Source: Candidatus Hydrogenisulfobacillus filiaventi (GTDB lineage: Bacteria > Bacillota > Sulfobacillia > Sulfobacillales > R501). From it: DNA of 64,000 bases. Below the pieces are notes generated by a model. That model ran no database searches. It was given only the letters and a program-made list of their open reading frames with translations, and was not told the origin of the DNA. The stretch spans positions 1,860,001 through 1,924,000 of the forward strand of contig LR778114.1 in assembly GCA_902809825.1 (NCBI GenBank), written 5' to 3'. The stretch's first letter is position 1; each line of letters starts with the position of its first letter. The position numbers were made by a program, and so were the translations under genes. Below, one piece after another: positions 33,586-41,088 of this stretch.

Positions 33586-34077
33586 TCAGCGCAGCCGCTC
33601 CAGCGGCGCCAAGGGGTTGTAGGCGTTGTAGACCCAGGTGAACCGGGGGGAATCCGGGTCCGCCAGGATCGGATTCAGAATGGTCAGGGTGCGCTGTAAA
33701 TCCTTCCGATACTCGTCATGGTCCACCGCAAATCCGTCCGGCATGGGCAGCAGGTCCGGTGCCCGCTCGGGATGGGCCAGCACGGTAACGACGGTATCGC
33801 GGAGGGTGCGGAGATCGCTGTAGGGAACCAGCGCGAGGCGGTAATCATCCACGCCGTCCTGAACACGGTCCACAAACCAACGATGGATGGCGATGGCCTT
33901 GTACCAGTACCCCATCTCTTCCAGACTCAGCGCGTCCCAAATGCGCTGGGCCTCTTGCCTCACCTCATCCAGGAGGGAGGACTCAAACGGGGCGAGACGG
34001 GCGAGGGCGTTCCAACGCTCCAGCAAGCGCGGGGCGTCAGGGTGGGCGGTGCGATTCAGGTACATTTCCAGGCCCAT
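33586..34077 (-). CDS. Conserved phage hypothetical protein (MGLxMYL family)
   Basis: The ATG has AGGAGGTCAGATT immediately upstream and starts MGLEMYLNRT. The middle has YWYKAIAIHRWFVDRVQDGV followed by DDY, a signature of a widespread phage and bacterial family of unknown function that usually reads MGLDMYL and W(R/K)KANAIHKWFV. The family length of about 150-165 residues matches the 163 here. The frame is open further upstream, but the internal ribosome binding site and family start support this one. Confidence 0.75.
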   Translation of the reverse strand: MGLEMYLNRTAHPDAPRLLERWNALARLAPFESSLLDEVRQEAQRIWDALSLEEMGYWYKAIAIHRWFVDRVQDGVDDYRLALVPYSDLRTLRDTVVTVLAHPERAPDLLPMPDGFAVDHDEYRKDLQRTLTILNPILADPDSPRFTWVYNAYNPLAPLERLR

Positions 34078-34560
34078 AATCTGACCTCCTGATGATATTC
34101 GCGTGCGCTCGAGGCACGCGCTTTCGACTGCTAGGAGGAGCGGACCCCTCCGGCAACGGAACGAATCCTGGCCCAGCGGCGCAAGGAGCGAATCCAGAAA
34201 GAGTTCCTGACCGTGCCAGGAAGATCCGTCCGGGTATGCCCAGTGATCCTCCCACCACGTCAGGACCAGATCATCGGCGAAAAACAAGTGCACGGTCCAG
34301 GGCCGCAAGGGATTAAGGACCGGATCAAAGACCGGATAGGAGAACAGTAGGGCGATGGAGGTGCTGCGTACGACGAGGCGTCGGAACAGCACATCGTCCC
34401 GGAGGACCAGGCGCCCTTGCGCGGCCATTAGTGCTTGTTGCAAGAAGGCATCAAATGCACGGACCACGAGCGGCCGGGCATCGAGGGACGGGGGCTGGGC
34501 AGCCGCCTCCTCCAGCGCCAGGAGCGCTTCAGCGGCCGCCAGCAGGCCACGATCCGGCAT
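34078..34560 (-). CDS. Hypothetical protein reading into the MGLxMYL gene
   Basis: A frame starting MPDRGLLAAAEALLALEEAA stays open into the next gene without a stop. Residues 60-130 (SIALLFSYPVFDPVLNPLRP, WTVHLFFADDLVLTWWEDHW) look like a genuine beta-rich domain. Around 34120 a TAG is available in another frame, so the natural gene probably ended there and a small indel removed its stop. Not recognised. Confidence 0.45.
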
Positions 34561-34752
34561 GGTGGCATCCGTCCTGAGGAACAAGTGCGTGTGACTGGCG
34601 GATACGGGCGTGTTGGGCCTGAGCGTTCTCGATCGCGTGTTTGTTGCGTGTCGCCACTATACCTCGCATCACCGCCCCAGCTTCATTGCCATCTTCTTCC
34701 CTCCCTGCGTGAGAAGAGGCGGAACTGGGTCAAACCTGGACGAAGGCGGGGT

Positions 34753-35220
34753 CTAGTTGTGCCTCATCCAGGACTCCAGGCTGAAAACCGTCCCGTCGGG
34801 GTGTGTCAACAAGGCTCTGCCCAACGGGTTCTCCCCGATGGCATGGCCCTGCCGCACGCGGATGACGAGGCTTTGGTCCCGGTTCTGGGCGGGGGAACGC
34901 ACATCGTACGTGATGAATTTGGCGTTCCCTATCCACTGCACGCTGGTCCCGACGTCAGGGAAGGCGTGGGCACCATCGCCCGCATCCCAGCGTTGCAAAG
35001 CCCACATCGCGTTGGCCACCCGGCGGGGCAGCGCGGGGACCGTGCGCGCGAAGGACTTGTAGTTGGCGCGGGCTTGCTGCGCCTGGACCTGATACCAGAG
35101 CATTGGGACACCCGCGAAGAGCGTCATGACTAGCCCAATCGCCGCAAGCATCTTAAGAAGCATCAGCGCGAGAAATCGATGCCCCTCTGGGGCGTCCTGT
35201 ACGTTGGTGCACGTAGCCAT
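34753..35220 (-). CDS. Single-pass membrane protein
   Basis: The ATG (MATCTNVQDAPEGHRFLALM) follows GGAGGTACAGCG. One membrane segment spans about residues 17-41, leaving a soluble C-terminal domain of about 110 residues with an alternating beta pattern (VQWIGNAKFITYDV, QSLVIRVRQGHAIG). The topology suggests N-in, C-out. No family is recognised. Confidence 0.6.
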   Translation of the reverse strand: MATCTNVQDAPEGHRFLALMLLKMLAAIGLVMTLFAGVPMLWYQVQAQQARANYKSFARTVPALPRRVANAMWALQRWDAGDGAHAFPDVGTSVQWIGNAKFITYDVRSPAQNRDQSLVIRVRQGHAIGENPLGRALLTHPDGTVFSLESWMRHN

Positions 35221-35330
35221 CGCTGTACCTCCATTAATCTTCATCAACGACAAAAGCCGACAGCAAGGACCGCGCCACATCCAGCGTGGTGGGGGCTGAT
35301 GGCGGCAAGCCGGGCCCGCCGGATGCGGGT

Positions 35331-35672
35331 TCAGCCCGCATCGGCCATCCATACCCGCACCCCGGCCGCCCGGGCAATCCGGATCATGTGATCCGTCCCC
35401 GGGCTGGGGCCGGGCGCCCGGAACGCCAGCACCACGTCCACGCCACGGGCCAGCATGGCCAGGTCCCGAAGGGGCCCAGCCGCCATGCCGTAGCGGGCCC
35501 AATCGGCGGGGTAGACCTCGACGGCGAGGCCCCGGGCCCGGGCCAGGGCGTCGGCCATCCGGTCGGCGCCGCGGGCGCCGCCATGAACGACGGGGCTGCC
35601 CGGAGGAATGCGGGCGATGACGGCGGCCATCAGGGCCCGGTCGGTCCAGGTGCGGCTGCCGCAGATGAGCAC
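35331..35672 (-). CDS. SLOG-domain protein (DUF2493 / YspA-like)
   Basis: The GTG start gives MLICGSRTWTDRALMAAVIA, and HGGARGADRMADALARARGL follows, the Rossmann-like nucleotide-binding signature of DUF2493. SLOG proteins are predicted to sense nucleotide signals and occur in phage and defence contexts. The 113-residue length fits a single-domain member. GGAGGGG is upstream. Confidence 0.8.
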   Translation of the reverse strand: MLICGSRTWTDRALMAAVIARIPPGSPVVHGGARGADRMADALARARGLAVEVYPADWARYGMAAGPLRDLAMLARGVDVVLAFRAPGPSPGTDHMIRIARAAGVRVWMADAG

Positions 35673-35742
35673 GCGCGCGGGAACCCCTCCTACTCAACAC
35701 GAAGCCCTGTCGGTGGGCATGCGGGACGTCAACCCGCAAAAG

Positions 35743-35773
35743 CAGCCACCCGCCGTGCTGAGGCGGGTGGCTG
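35743..35773 (-). terminator. Rho-independent terminator
   Basis: A 12-bp perfect stem with a 7-base loop is followed on the leftward strand by CTTTTGC. It ends the unit containing the tRNAs and the DUF2283 gene. Confidence 0.7.
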
Positions 35774-35793
35774 AGAAGGGGAAAGGCCCAGCC

Positions 35794-36021
35794 TTATTGC
35801 GGCTGGGCCATCGGCTGGCTGGCCAGCCAGCGGGCCGCCATCTCGGCGTGGTGCCGGGGATCGAGGATCTCGAGGCCCACCAGCCCGCCGTTGGCGGCGA
35901 GGTCGGCGATGATGGCGGGCGTGACGGTCATCTGCCGGGCCACCGGACCCGGGCCCAACCGCACATACAGGGCGTCGGCTTCGGGGTCATACGTGTGGGG
36001 AAAGCGGTCAAAGCCGAACAA
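35794..36021 (-). CDS. DUF2283-like protein
   Basis: The core TYDPEADALYVRLGPGPVAR and GLVGLEILDP match the small beta-rich DUF2283 domain. The best start is a TTG with GGAG nine bases upstream, giving 75 residues. The family role is unknown. It lies directly after two tRNA genes on the same strand and before a terminator. Confidence 0.65.
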   Translation of the reverse strand: MFGFDRFPHTYDPEADALYVRLGPGPVARQMTVTPAIIADLAANGGLVGLEILDPRHHAEMAARWLASQPMAQPQ

Positions 36022-36074
36022 CTGGAGGGGCTCCGTTCCTGTGCCGAGCCGAAGCGCATCGCAGTTTTCCGAAC

Positions 36075-36150
36075 TGGTCGGGACGGCGGGACTCGAACCC
36101 GCGGCCTCCGGCTCCCAAGGCCGGCGCGCCGCCATCTGCGCCACGTCCCG
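36075..36150 (-). tRNA. tRNA-Pro (UGG)
   Basis: All arms fold: acceptor CGGGACG/CGTCCCG, D stem GCGC/GCGC, anticodon stem CCGGC/GCCGG with loop CTTGGGA (anticodon TGG), T stem GCGGG/CCCGC with TTCGAGT loop, discriminator A and an encoded CCA. The C at position 1 is typical for tRNA-Pro. It is separated from the next tRNA by three bases, so both come from one transcript. Confidence 0.92.
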
Positions 36151-36153
36151 GTT

Positions 36154-36228
36154 TGGAGCTCCCAGGCGGACTCGAACCGCCATCTCCCGCGTACGGGGCG
36201 GGTGCCCTGCCGATTGGGCAATGGGAGC
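36154..36228 (-). tRNA. tRNA-Thr (CGU) with C33
   Basis: Acceptor GCTCCCA/TGGGAGC, D stem GCCC/GGGC, anticodon stem CCCGC/GCGGG and T stem GGCGG/CCGCC all pair; discriminator T and CCA are encoded. The loop CCCGTAC gives anticodon CGT (Thr, codon ACG). Position 33 is C, whereas almost all tRNAs have U33. The variable loop has four bases. Confidence 0.85.
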
Positions 36229-36282
36229 AAAAACGACGGAAGAGAGGGGATTGGATCCCTAGGCAGCCCAGCGAGATCTCGG

Positions 36283-36624
36283 TCAGACCCGTCGCAGACG
36301 CATGCCCCCCACCGCCGTCCGGAGGGCGCTCGGCCGGCATTTAGGCCAGAGGTAGATCTCACTCACACGGATTACCACCGTGCCGTTCGGCGCGAGCGTC
36401 CCGCGCACCACCAGCGCGAACATGGCGTTGGAAACCACGGTGATCCAATTCGATCCGACCGGATCGGGAGACACCGCGCCGTCAGTAATAACATCCTCGC
36501 TTCTTCCACGCGCAGCCGATCGCCCATTTTTTTGCGTCCGCCTCCCGTCACGCAGATCGCCGACATCCCTTGCATCAAGGGGAATTCTGCTCCAGCCACG
36601 TTGCCAAAGGCAGGCGCGCCCCAC
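36283..36624 (-). CDS. Hypothetical protein with uncertain start
   Basis: The C-terminal 70 residues (GSNWITVVSNAMFALVVRGT onward) have good codon bias. The N-terminal part overlaps the previous gene and reads poorly, and no standard start with a ribosome binding site was found near the transition. The protein may start about residue 45 with a rare codon, or be frameshifted. Not recognised. Confidence 0.4.
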   Translation of the reverse strand: MGRACLWQRGWSRIPLDARDVGDLRDGRRTQKNGRSAARGRSEDVITDGAVSPDPVGSNWITVVSNAMFALVVRGTLAPNGTVVIRVSEIYLWPKCRPSALRTAVGGMRLRRV

Positions 36625-36787
36625 CCGGGCCTACAACCTCAAACCGGGGGATCTGCCCCCACATTCCAGTGGTTTCCATTTCGGCGCCGGGGGGCAAAGC
36701 CCGCTTCAAGTCCTCCGCAGACGTAAAGCGGGCCACGCGATAAGATCCCTCGTCACACGACAGGCACGTGATGCACAAGGTGTACAT
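36575..36787 (-). CDS. Small hypothetical protein
   Basis: The 70-residue protein starts MYTLCITCLSCDEGSYRVAR after AAGGGAAGG. Three Cys residues cluster at positions 5, 8 and 11. It resembles a small beta-rich fold with no known family. Upstream lies the motif-plus-hairpin module at 36840-36879. Confidence 0.6.
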   Translation of the reverse strand: MYTLCITCLSCDEGSYRVARFTSAEDLKRALPPGAEMETTGMWGQIPRFEVVGPGGARLPLATWLEQNSP

Positions 36788-36839
36788 CGCACACCTTCCC
36801 TTCAGCGATGCGGGGGCAAGGCGGCATCGACACAGCGAT

Positions 36840-36879
36840 GGACCCCGCCCGAAGGCGGGGTCCATGATTGGGTGCGACA
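36840..36879 (-). promoter_or_regulatory. Hairpin plus TGTCGCACCC motif
   Basis: On the leftward strand TGTCGCACCC (36870-36879 in + coordinates) is followed after six bases by a perfect 10-bp stem with a TTCG tetraloop (36840-36863). It repeats the arrangement at 15963-16006. Confidence 0.5.
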
Positions 36880-37044
36880 TGCTTGACGAGGACGCGCCCG
36901 AGTTCCACACCCACGCAAGGGGGACGCTCCGCGCCCGGACCCCGCACCCAGCCGCCGCCCTGGCCAGCCCACCATAGCACACTCCGGGGTTCCGTGCCAA
37001 GCTCCCGATCGGATGGAGCCGGACCGGCGCGGCTGGGCGACGCC

Positions 37045-38127
37045 TCAGCCCGCCTTCCCCTGCTCCGCCACCCAGGCCTCCAGCGCCGAGCGGAACGCGG
37101 CCAGTCCGGCCGTCGGCACCCACACCACGGGGGCATGGATGCCAGCCAGCTGCTCGTCCATCCGGTGCTTGGCCCAGGCGGTCACCTCCACCACCAGATC
37201 CCATTGGCCGTTGGGCACCCGACTCCCGGTTACGCCATCCAGCTGCCGAACGGTCTCCGCCCCCATGGCGCGCAGGATGGCCTCGTAGCCCAGGCGATGC
37301 GACGGATCCCCGATCACCAGCACCCGGCGCCCGAGCAGCGGAAGCGGCGCCTCGTCCTGGCGGCTGGCGGTCCGGTCCGCCCACCGCCGCAGGCAGTCGG
37401 TGTGGTTGCGGATCAACGCCTCCATGGCGGTGTCCGCGTCGGCCCGGATCTCGGCAATCTCCCGCTCCGCGTCCGCCAGCCGCGCCTCGGCCGCGGCCAG
37501 CTCGGCCCGCAGCCGATCCCTGTCCGCCAGCAGGTCATCCACCAAGCGGGCGTCCGACCCGTCCCGGATCGCCCCCAGCCACGCCAGAACGGGCTGCAGA
37601 TCCAGCCGCGCCTCCCGCACCGCCGTCGCCAGCTCCTCGGAGCTCCAGCCCTCCAGGAACCGGATGGCGGTGGTCTCCGCATCGTCCAAATCCGGATGAT
37701 TGGCCAGCAGCCATGCCGCCATCAGCGGGTCCACCCTCCTGGCCTGCCAGAACTCCGACCACGCCTCCACATCCCCAACGGGCAGACCCCGTCGCAGGGC
37801 GGCCCGGATCTCGGCCTCCAGGAAGGCCCGGGTCGTCGGCAGCAGGGCCCGGCTCAGCAGGAGCCCACGGATTTGATCCGGGGGCAGTCCCCGAAAGGAG
37901 GCCGGAATCCGTCTCGCCTCCTCCCCGCCGGCACGCGACACGGCCAACCTCCATCGCAAACCGAGCGCGTGCAGATCCGCGATCGGCATCTCGGCCAGCC
38001 ATCCCGTCAGCACGGAGACGTACGCCACATCCTCGTCCGTAAACCGCCGCTGCACCAGATCATCCCACCGCTGGGCCCCGATCCCGACCGCCTTCGCGTC
38101 GTCCCGTTGTCGCTTGCCCTTCATCAC
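37045..38127 (-). CDS. Coiled-coil protein with DUF2325 domain
   Basis: The 360-residue protein has an N-terminal helical region, a coiled coil (about residues 195-245, DRLRAELAAAEARLADAERE) and a C-terminal domain with GRRVLVIGDPSHRLGYEAIL and WDLVVEVTAWAKH, matching DUF2325, a small Rossmann-like domain seen in phage and mobile-element proteins. The IsrB element is inserted right before its ATG, so its original leader may have been replaced. The function is unknown. Confidence 0.75.
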   Translation of the reverse strand: MMKGKRQRDDAKAVGIGAQRWDDLVQRRFTDEDVAYVSVLTGWLAEMPIADLHALGLRWRLAVSRAGGEEARRIPASFRGLPPDQIRGLLLSRALLPTTRAFLEAEIRAALRRGLPVGDVEAWSEFWQARRVDPLMAAWLLANHPDLDDAETTAIRFLEGWSSEELATAVREARLDLQPVLAWLGAIRDGSDARLVDDLLADRDRLRAELAAAEARLADAEREIAEIRADADTAMEALIRNHTDCLRRWADRTASRQDEAPLPLLGRRVLVIGDPSHRLGYEAILRAMGAETVRQLDGVTGSRVPNGQWDLVVEVTAWAKHRMDEQLAGIHAPVVWVPTAGLAAFRSALEAWVAEQGKAG

Positions 38128-38141
38128 TTTGCGGCGGCGCG

Positions 38142-38170
38142 GAGACCCCCGGCTTCAGCCGCGGGGAGGA
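38142..38170. repeat. Right-end hairpin of the IsrB element
   Basis: The stem CCCCCGGCTTCAGCCGCGGGG overlaps the last codons of IsrB and lies 15-40 bases before the DUF2325 ATG. Its form matches the other IS200/IS605-type hairpins in this window. Confidence 0.6.
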
Positions 38171-39192
38171 GCGCCGCCTTTCCTCCTTTCTTTCGGTCTC
38201 CACACGCGCCAAGAACATGGCGCTAGCGCAACGATGTCCTCACGGCGGGCATTTTGTGTTAGCCGTCTCCCGTCCCGCATTGCGTGCAGGCTAAGTCGAT
38301 TCCCCATATAACCACCCACGTAGCAAAAACCGAACTTTGGATGGAGCACTTGCGTTCCACGACGCAGACCCAGGCTGACCGTCCCGCCATGCCGCCGCCG
38401 CCCGCCGCCCTTGGCGGGTTGCCGCAGATGGAGTGACCGGCGCCGGAAGCGCAACGGGGCCATCCGGAGGATTGGGGTGTGGTCCGGCACGGCGCCGCCC
38501 ACGACGGAGGCCGCCAGCACCCAGGCATCCACGCAGTGCGCCCAGAAGGTCTCGCGAGACTTGTTTGCGGTTTTGGGCAGTCCCCGGGCGTCGCGGAGCC
38601 GCTTGGTGTCGTATCCCGGCACCATCGTCACCGGAGCCAGGCGTCCCAGCTCCATGGAAAACCAGCGTTTGCCGGCTTCCAATGGGGAGAAGCGGACGTT
38701 CCAGCGGTGTTGACCGGGCCGGGTTTGGGCCGCCACGTCCTCGACCACGAAATGGGTGATGGGGTACAGCGAAGCCAGAAACCCGGCGATCCGGAGCTTC
38801 CACCCCCATCGAGCCCGGGTGGATGGCGGCAGGCCGCCCCGTGCCCGGTTGGCCCGGGGCGGACGGCAGGGCGTCTTCCGGTACCGGCGCCCCCGCCGCA
38901 TGTCCCGCCGGGCGGTCACGGCCTCCCGCACATGCGTGACCGCGTCCACGTGGAGGTTGACGAACGTGCGCCGCGCGTCTTTGACCGCGATCCCTTCCCA
39001 TTTCGAGCCCGGGTCGATGCCGCAGGCGACGGGTTGCGCCGCGCCATCCGTGCGGTCCAGAAGCTGGAGGTAGAAGAAGCCCTTCCGAAACCGCCGCACG
39101 GCTCGGCCTCGGCGAACGAGTTCTCGCGCTCGGGCCGGGTGGCAGGGCATGAGGGGCGTTCCGCGAGCGGAAAGAACCGGTATCCATCGCAT
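38155..39192 (-). CDS. isrB: IsrB, RNA-guided RuvC nickase-like protein (HNH-less IscB relative)
   Basis: The 345-residue protein has the PLMP domain (GTPLMPCHPARARELVRRGR, residues 11-30), RuvC-I (CGIDPGSKWEGIAV, D60), an Arg-rich bridge helix (about 95-118), RuvC-II (THFVVEDVAAQ, E151) and RuvC-III (HCVDAWVLAASV, H219 and D222). Only about 65 residues separate RuvC-II and III, so the HNH domain of IscB is absent, which defines IsrB. The length is typical. Catalytic residues are intact, so RNA-guided nicking of the non-target strand is expected. An omega RNA precedes it. Confidence 0.9.
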   Translation of the reverse strand: MRWIPVLSARGTPLMPCHPARARELVRRGRAVRRFRKGFFYLQLLDRTDGAAQPVACGIDPGSKWEGIAVKDARRTFVNLHVDAVTHVREAVTARRDMRRGRRYRKTPCRPPRANRARGGLPPSTRARWGWKLRIAGFLASLYPITHFVVEDVAAQTRPGQHRWNVRFSPLEAGKRWFSMELGRLAPVTMVPGYDTKRLRDARGLPKTANKSRETFWAHCVDAWVLAASVVGGAVPDHTPILRMAPLRFRRRSLHLRQPAKGGGRRRHGGTVSLGLRRGTQVLHPKFGFCYVGGYMGNRLSLHAMRDGRRLTQNARREDIVALAPCSWRVWRPKERRKGGAPPRG

Positions 39193-39460
39193 GGAGAGTT
39201 ACCTCCCCGTCTCCCGTGGTATACGGGGCAATTGCTCCCCTTCGCCGCTGGCCGCCGGAGAGGCCGGGGACTAGGGGAGCATCCCCGGCATCCAGGCCCC
39301 GCCACGGGCGGGCGGCTCAGCTGCCTTCAAACGCCCCCGGAGACCCGTCGCCGGGTCCGGTGGCTAGGCCAGGCTAGTCGTTCGCGGTCAGGGACCGCCT
39401 CGCGGTTTCGTGGGTGGCAAGACCACTACTCCCGCAAGCCCCGGGCTTTGGCCCTGGGGT
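39193..39460 (-). ncRNA. Omega RNA of IsrB
   Basis: On the leftward strand the 270 bases before the IsrB start are gene-free, GC-rich and highly foldable. The part next to the start (GGGGAGCAATTGCCCCGTAT, then a GGGAGACGGGGAGG element) resembles the conserved 3' pseudoknot end of IscB omega RNA as I remember it. The 5' end begins with the left-end hairpin at 39433-39458. The guide would be the roughly 15-20 bases further upstream (about 39459-39480), taken from flanking element DNA. Confidence 0.75.
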
Positions 39461-39664
39461 ACTTGACCATCCAGCCTCTTCCTCCTCCCAGCCAGCAGCC
39501 CGTAATGGGCTCCGCACGGCGTTCCGCCCGGCCCCCGGGCTCCAGTGCCCCACAGACGCCCACAGAAGCCGCACAAGGCGACTGGATCCGGGGGTGGCTA
39601 TTCCAACCCCCAGTCCCCGATTCACTCGCGGCACGGACGTTCTATGGCGTTCTGTGGCGATGGA

Positions 39665-40531
39665 CTAGAACAGGGTCCAGGGTGGCTCGATGTCTGGCGG
39701 GGTGTCCGGTCCCAGGCCCAGCTCCCGGGCGGAGATCCGCCAGCTCTCCCACACCCCGATCCAGGCCCGCAGATCCGCCTGCTCCGCGGCGGCCTCCCAT
39801 GCGGCCTCCACGGAGGGTGGGGGTGCCCCCCACGCCAGCATACCAGCGTGAACGGCCAGGGCCAGGGCGTCCGACGCGGCCTCGTCCCACGGGGCGGGGT
39901 CCGCCGCCAGCCCGCGCAGCCACGCGGCCCACGCCTCCGGATCGTCCGACTCCGGGACGCCCACGGGGCGGGGGAGCGGGGCGATCTGGCGGGAGGACGC
40001 CTCCGCCCGCAAGACGGAATCCACGGCGTCCCGGAGGGCCGTCGGCACGGCGTCCTCCGCCTCCGGCGCGGCATCCCCCGCCCATCCCGCCACGACGGCC
40101 GCGGGCTCCACTCCGGCCCGGATGACGACCCACCAATCCGATTCTTCCACCAGGGGTCCCCAGGCCCATTGGTGCATCCGCATCTCCCGCCATCCCGCGC
40201 CGGCCGCCGGAGGAGCGACCCACCCGGAGCGCAGGGCCCACTCCAGCAGCGACCGACCCACCACCCAGTCGGCGTCCCCGGCGCGCTCTTCCTCGCGGAA
40301 CGGCCATCCGCCTCCCGGCCACCGCGCCACCGCCACCGCCCCCAGATAGCCCCGCCCGTCGGACAGCGGTCGCCACCAGATCGCGGCGCGGGAGGAGGGC
40401 ACCGGCAGGCGCCACCATTGGGGGCGGGAGGCGTCGAGATGGGGAGCCGCGACGTTTCCAGCCCCAGAGGCGGTCCCCCGATTTCTGCGTGCTCTCACCC
40501 GCTGCAGATCCCGTGCCATCAGGCCGTACAC
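39665..40531 (-). CDS. Hypothetical protein
   Basis: This 288-residue protein starts MYGLMARDLQRVRARRNRGT. It is very rich in Trp, Ala and Pro and mainly acidic; the sequence between 130 and 260 is helical. It was not recognised. The 200 bases downstream to the IsrB left end contain no gene. A foldable 42-base inverted sequence around 40580-40625 lies in its leader. Confidence 0.6.
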   Translation of the reverse strand: MYGLMARDLQRVRARRNRGTASGAGNVAAPHLDASRPQWWRLPVPSSRAAIWWRPLSDGRGYLGAVAVARWPGGGWPFREEERAGDADWVVGRSLLEWALRSGWVAPPAAGAGWREMRMHQWAWGPLVEESDWWVVIRAGVEPAAVVAGWAGDAAPEAEDAVPTALRDAVDSVLRAEASSRQIAPLPRPVGVPESDDPEAWAAWLRGLAADPAPWDEAASDALALAVHAGMLAWGAPPPSVEAAWEAAAEQADLRAWIGVWESWRISARELGLGPDTPPDIEPPWTLF

Positions 40532-40660
40532 AAGGCATCTCCTCTTCGTTGGTGGAATTCTCGCCCATAAAAGGAAAACCAGAAGAGGCGGGGTCCGTCT
40601 GAGTTCGGACGGCGAGGGGCCTCTTCGGTGCCAAATCCATCCTGTACTGGCAACAAACGG

Positions 40661-41035
40661 ATGGCGTCCTTACCTTTTTCGAGGGGTCGCATTACCTCTC
40701 GAAAATGGCCTCAAACCCGCATGGCTCTAGGAAAAATCGCGTGTGAACACCGCCTTACCTCTTCTGCGGAGATACCCCCTATGATCATCTGGGGAGATCG
40801 TTTTTTTTGCGGGTTTCTTGATCATCTGGATCTGGTAATGGGGATCTGGTAATGGGGATCTGGTTTCTCGTTTGATCTCCGTTTTTTCGAACAAAATTTT
40901 TGCCCCTATAATACATACTCTGTGGAGGTAAGACAGGTAAGAGAGGTAAGGATCCTTAAAAAATGGCGATATTATAACATCCACCACGTCTTGTGGTCCT
41001 TACCTCCCTTACCTCTCCGGCGCAATGAGGTAAGG
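40661..41035. other. AT-rich nonamer-repeat region, candidate replication origin
   Basis: This stretch is strikingly AT-rich for the window. It has nine copies of AGGTAAG or its complement: CTTACCT at 40669, 40692 (TTACCTC), 40754, 40999 and 41008, and AGGTAAG at 40926, 40935, 40944 and 41028. The 40924-40950 group is three exact-spaced 9-mers, and 40998-41015 two more. A 14-bp tandem repeat (ATCTGGTAATGGGG) is at 40830-40863. A TATAAT box is at 40907-40912. No gene is visible. The helicase gene lies right beside it. Confidence 0.65.
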
Positions 41036-41050
41036 CGAAGCGGCAAAAGG

Positions 41051-41086
41051 AGGACTCGGCGATCCGCATGCGGATCGCCGAGTCCT
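41051..41086 (-). terminator. Perfect 36-bp palindrome, terminator of the helicase gene
   Basis: The two 18-base arms pair completely. On the leftward strand it is followed by CTCCTTTTGCC. It lies three bases beyond the helicase stop and separates that gene from the nonamer region; it may work in both directions. Confidence 0.75.
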
Positions 41087-41088
41087 CG

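Larger units (their letters stand above)
38130..39465 (-). mobile_element. IsrB-type IS200/IS605-group element
   Basis: The unit comprises an IsrB gene, its upstream omega RNA and hairpins at both ends (about 38142-38170 and 39433-39458), with no TnpA transposase, so it is non-autonomous. The exact ends are inferred from hairpin positions. It lies between 39665 and 38127, an intergenic site that breaks no gene. It is longer than typical TnpB units because of the long omega RNA. Confidence 0.75.

Noticed and set aside
37045-38127. DUF2325 protein as a partition ParB/ParA
   Set aside because: No ParA Walker motif or ParB HTH; only coiled coil plus the DUF2325 Rossmann-like domain is visible.
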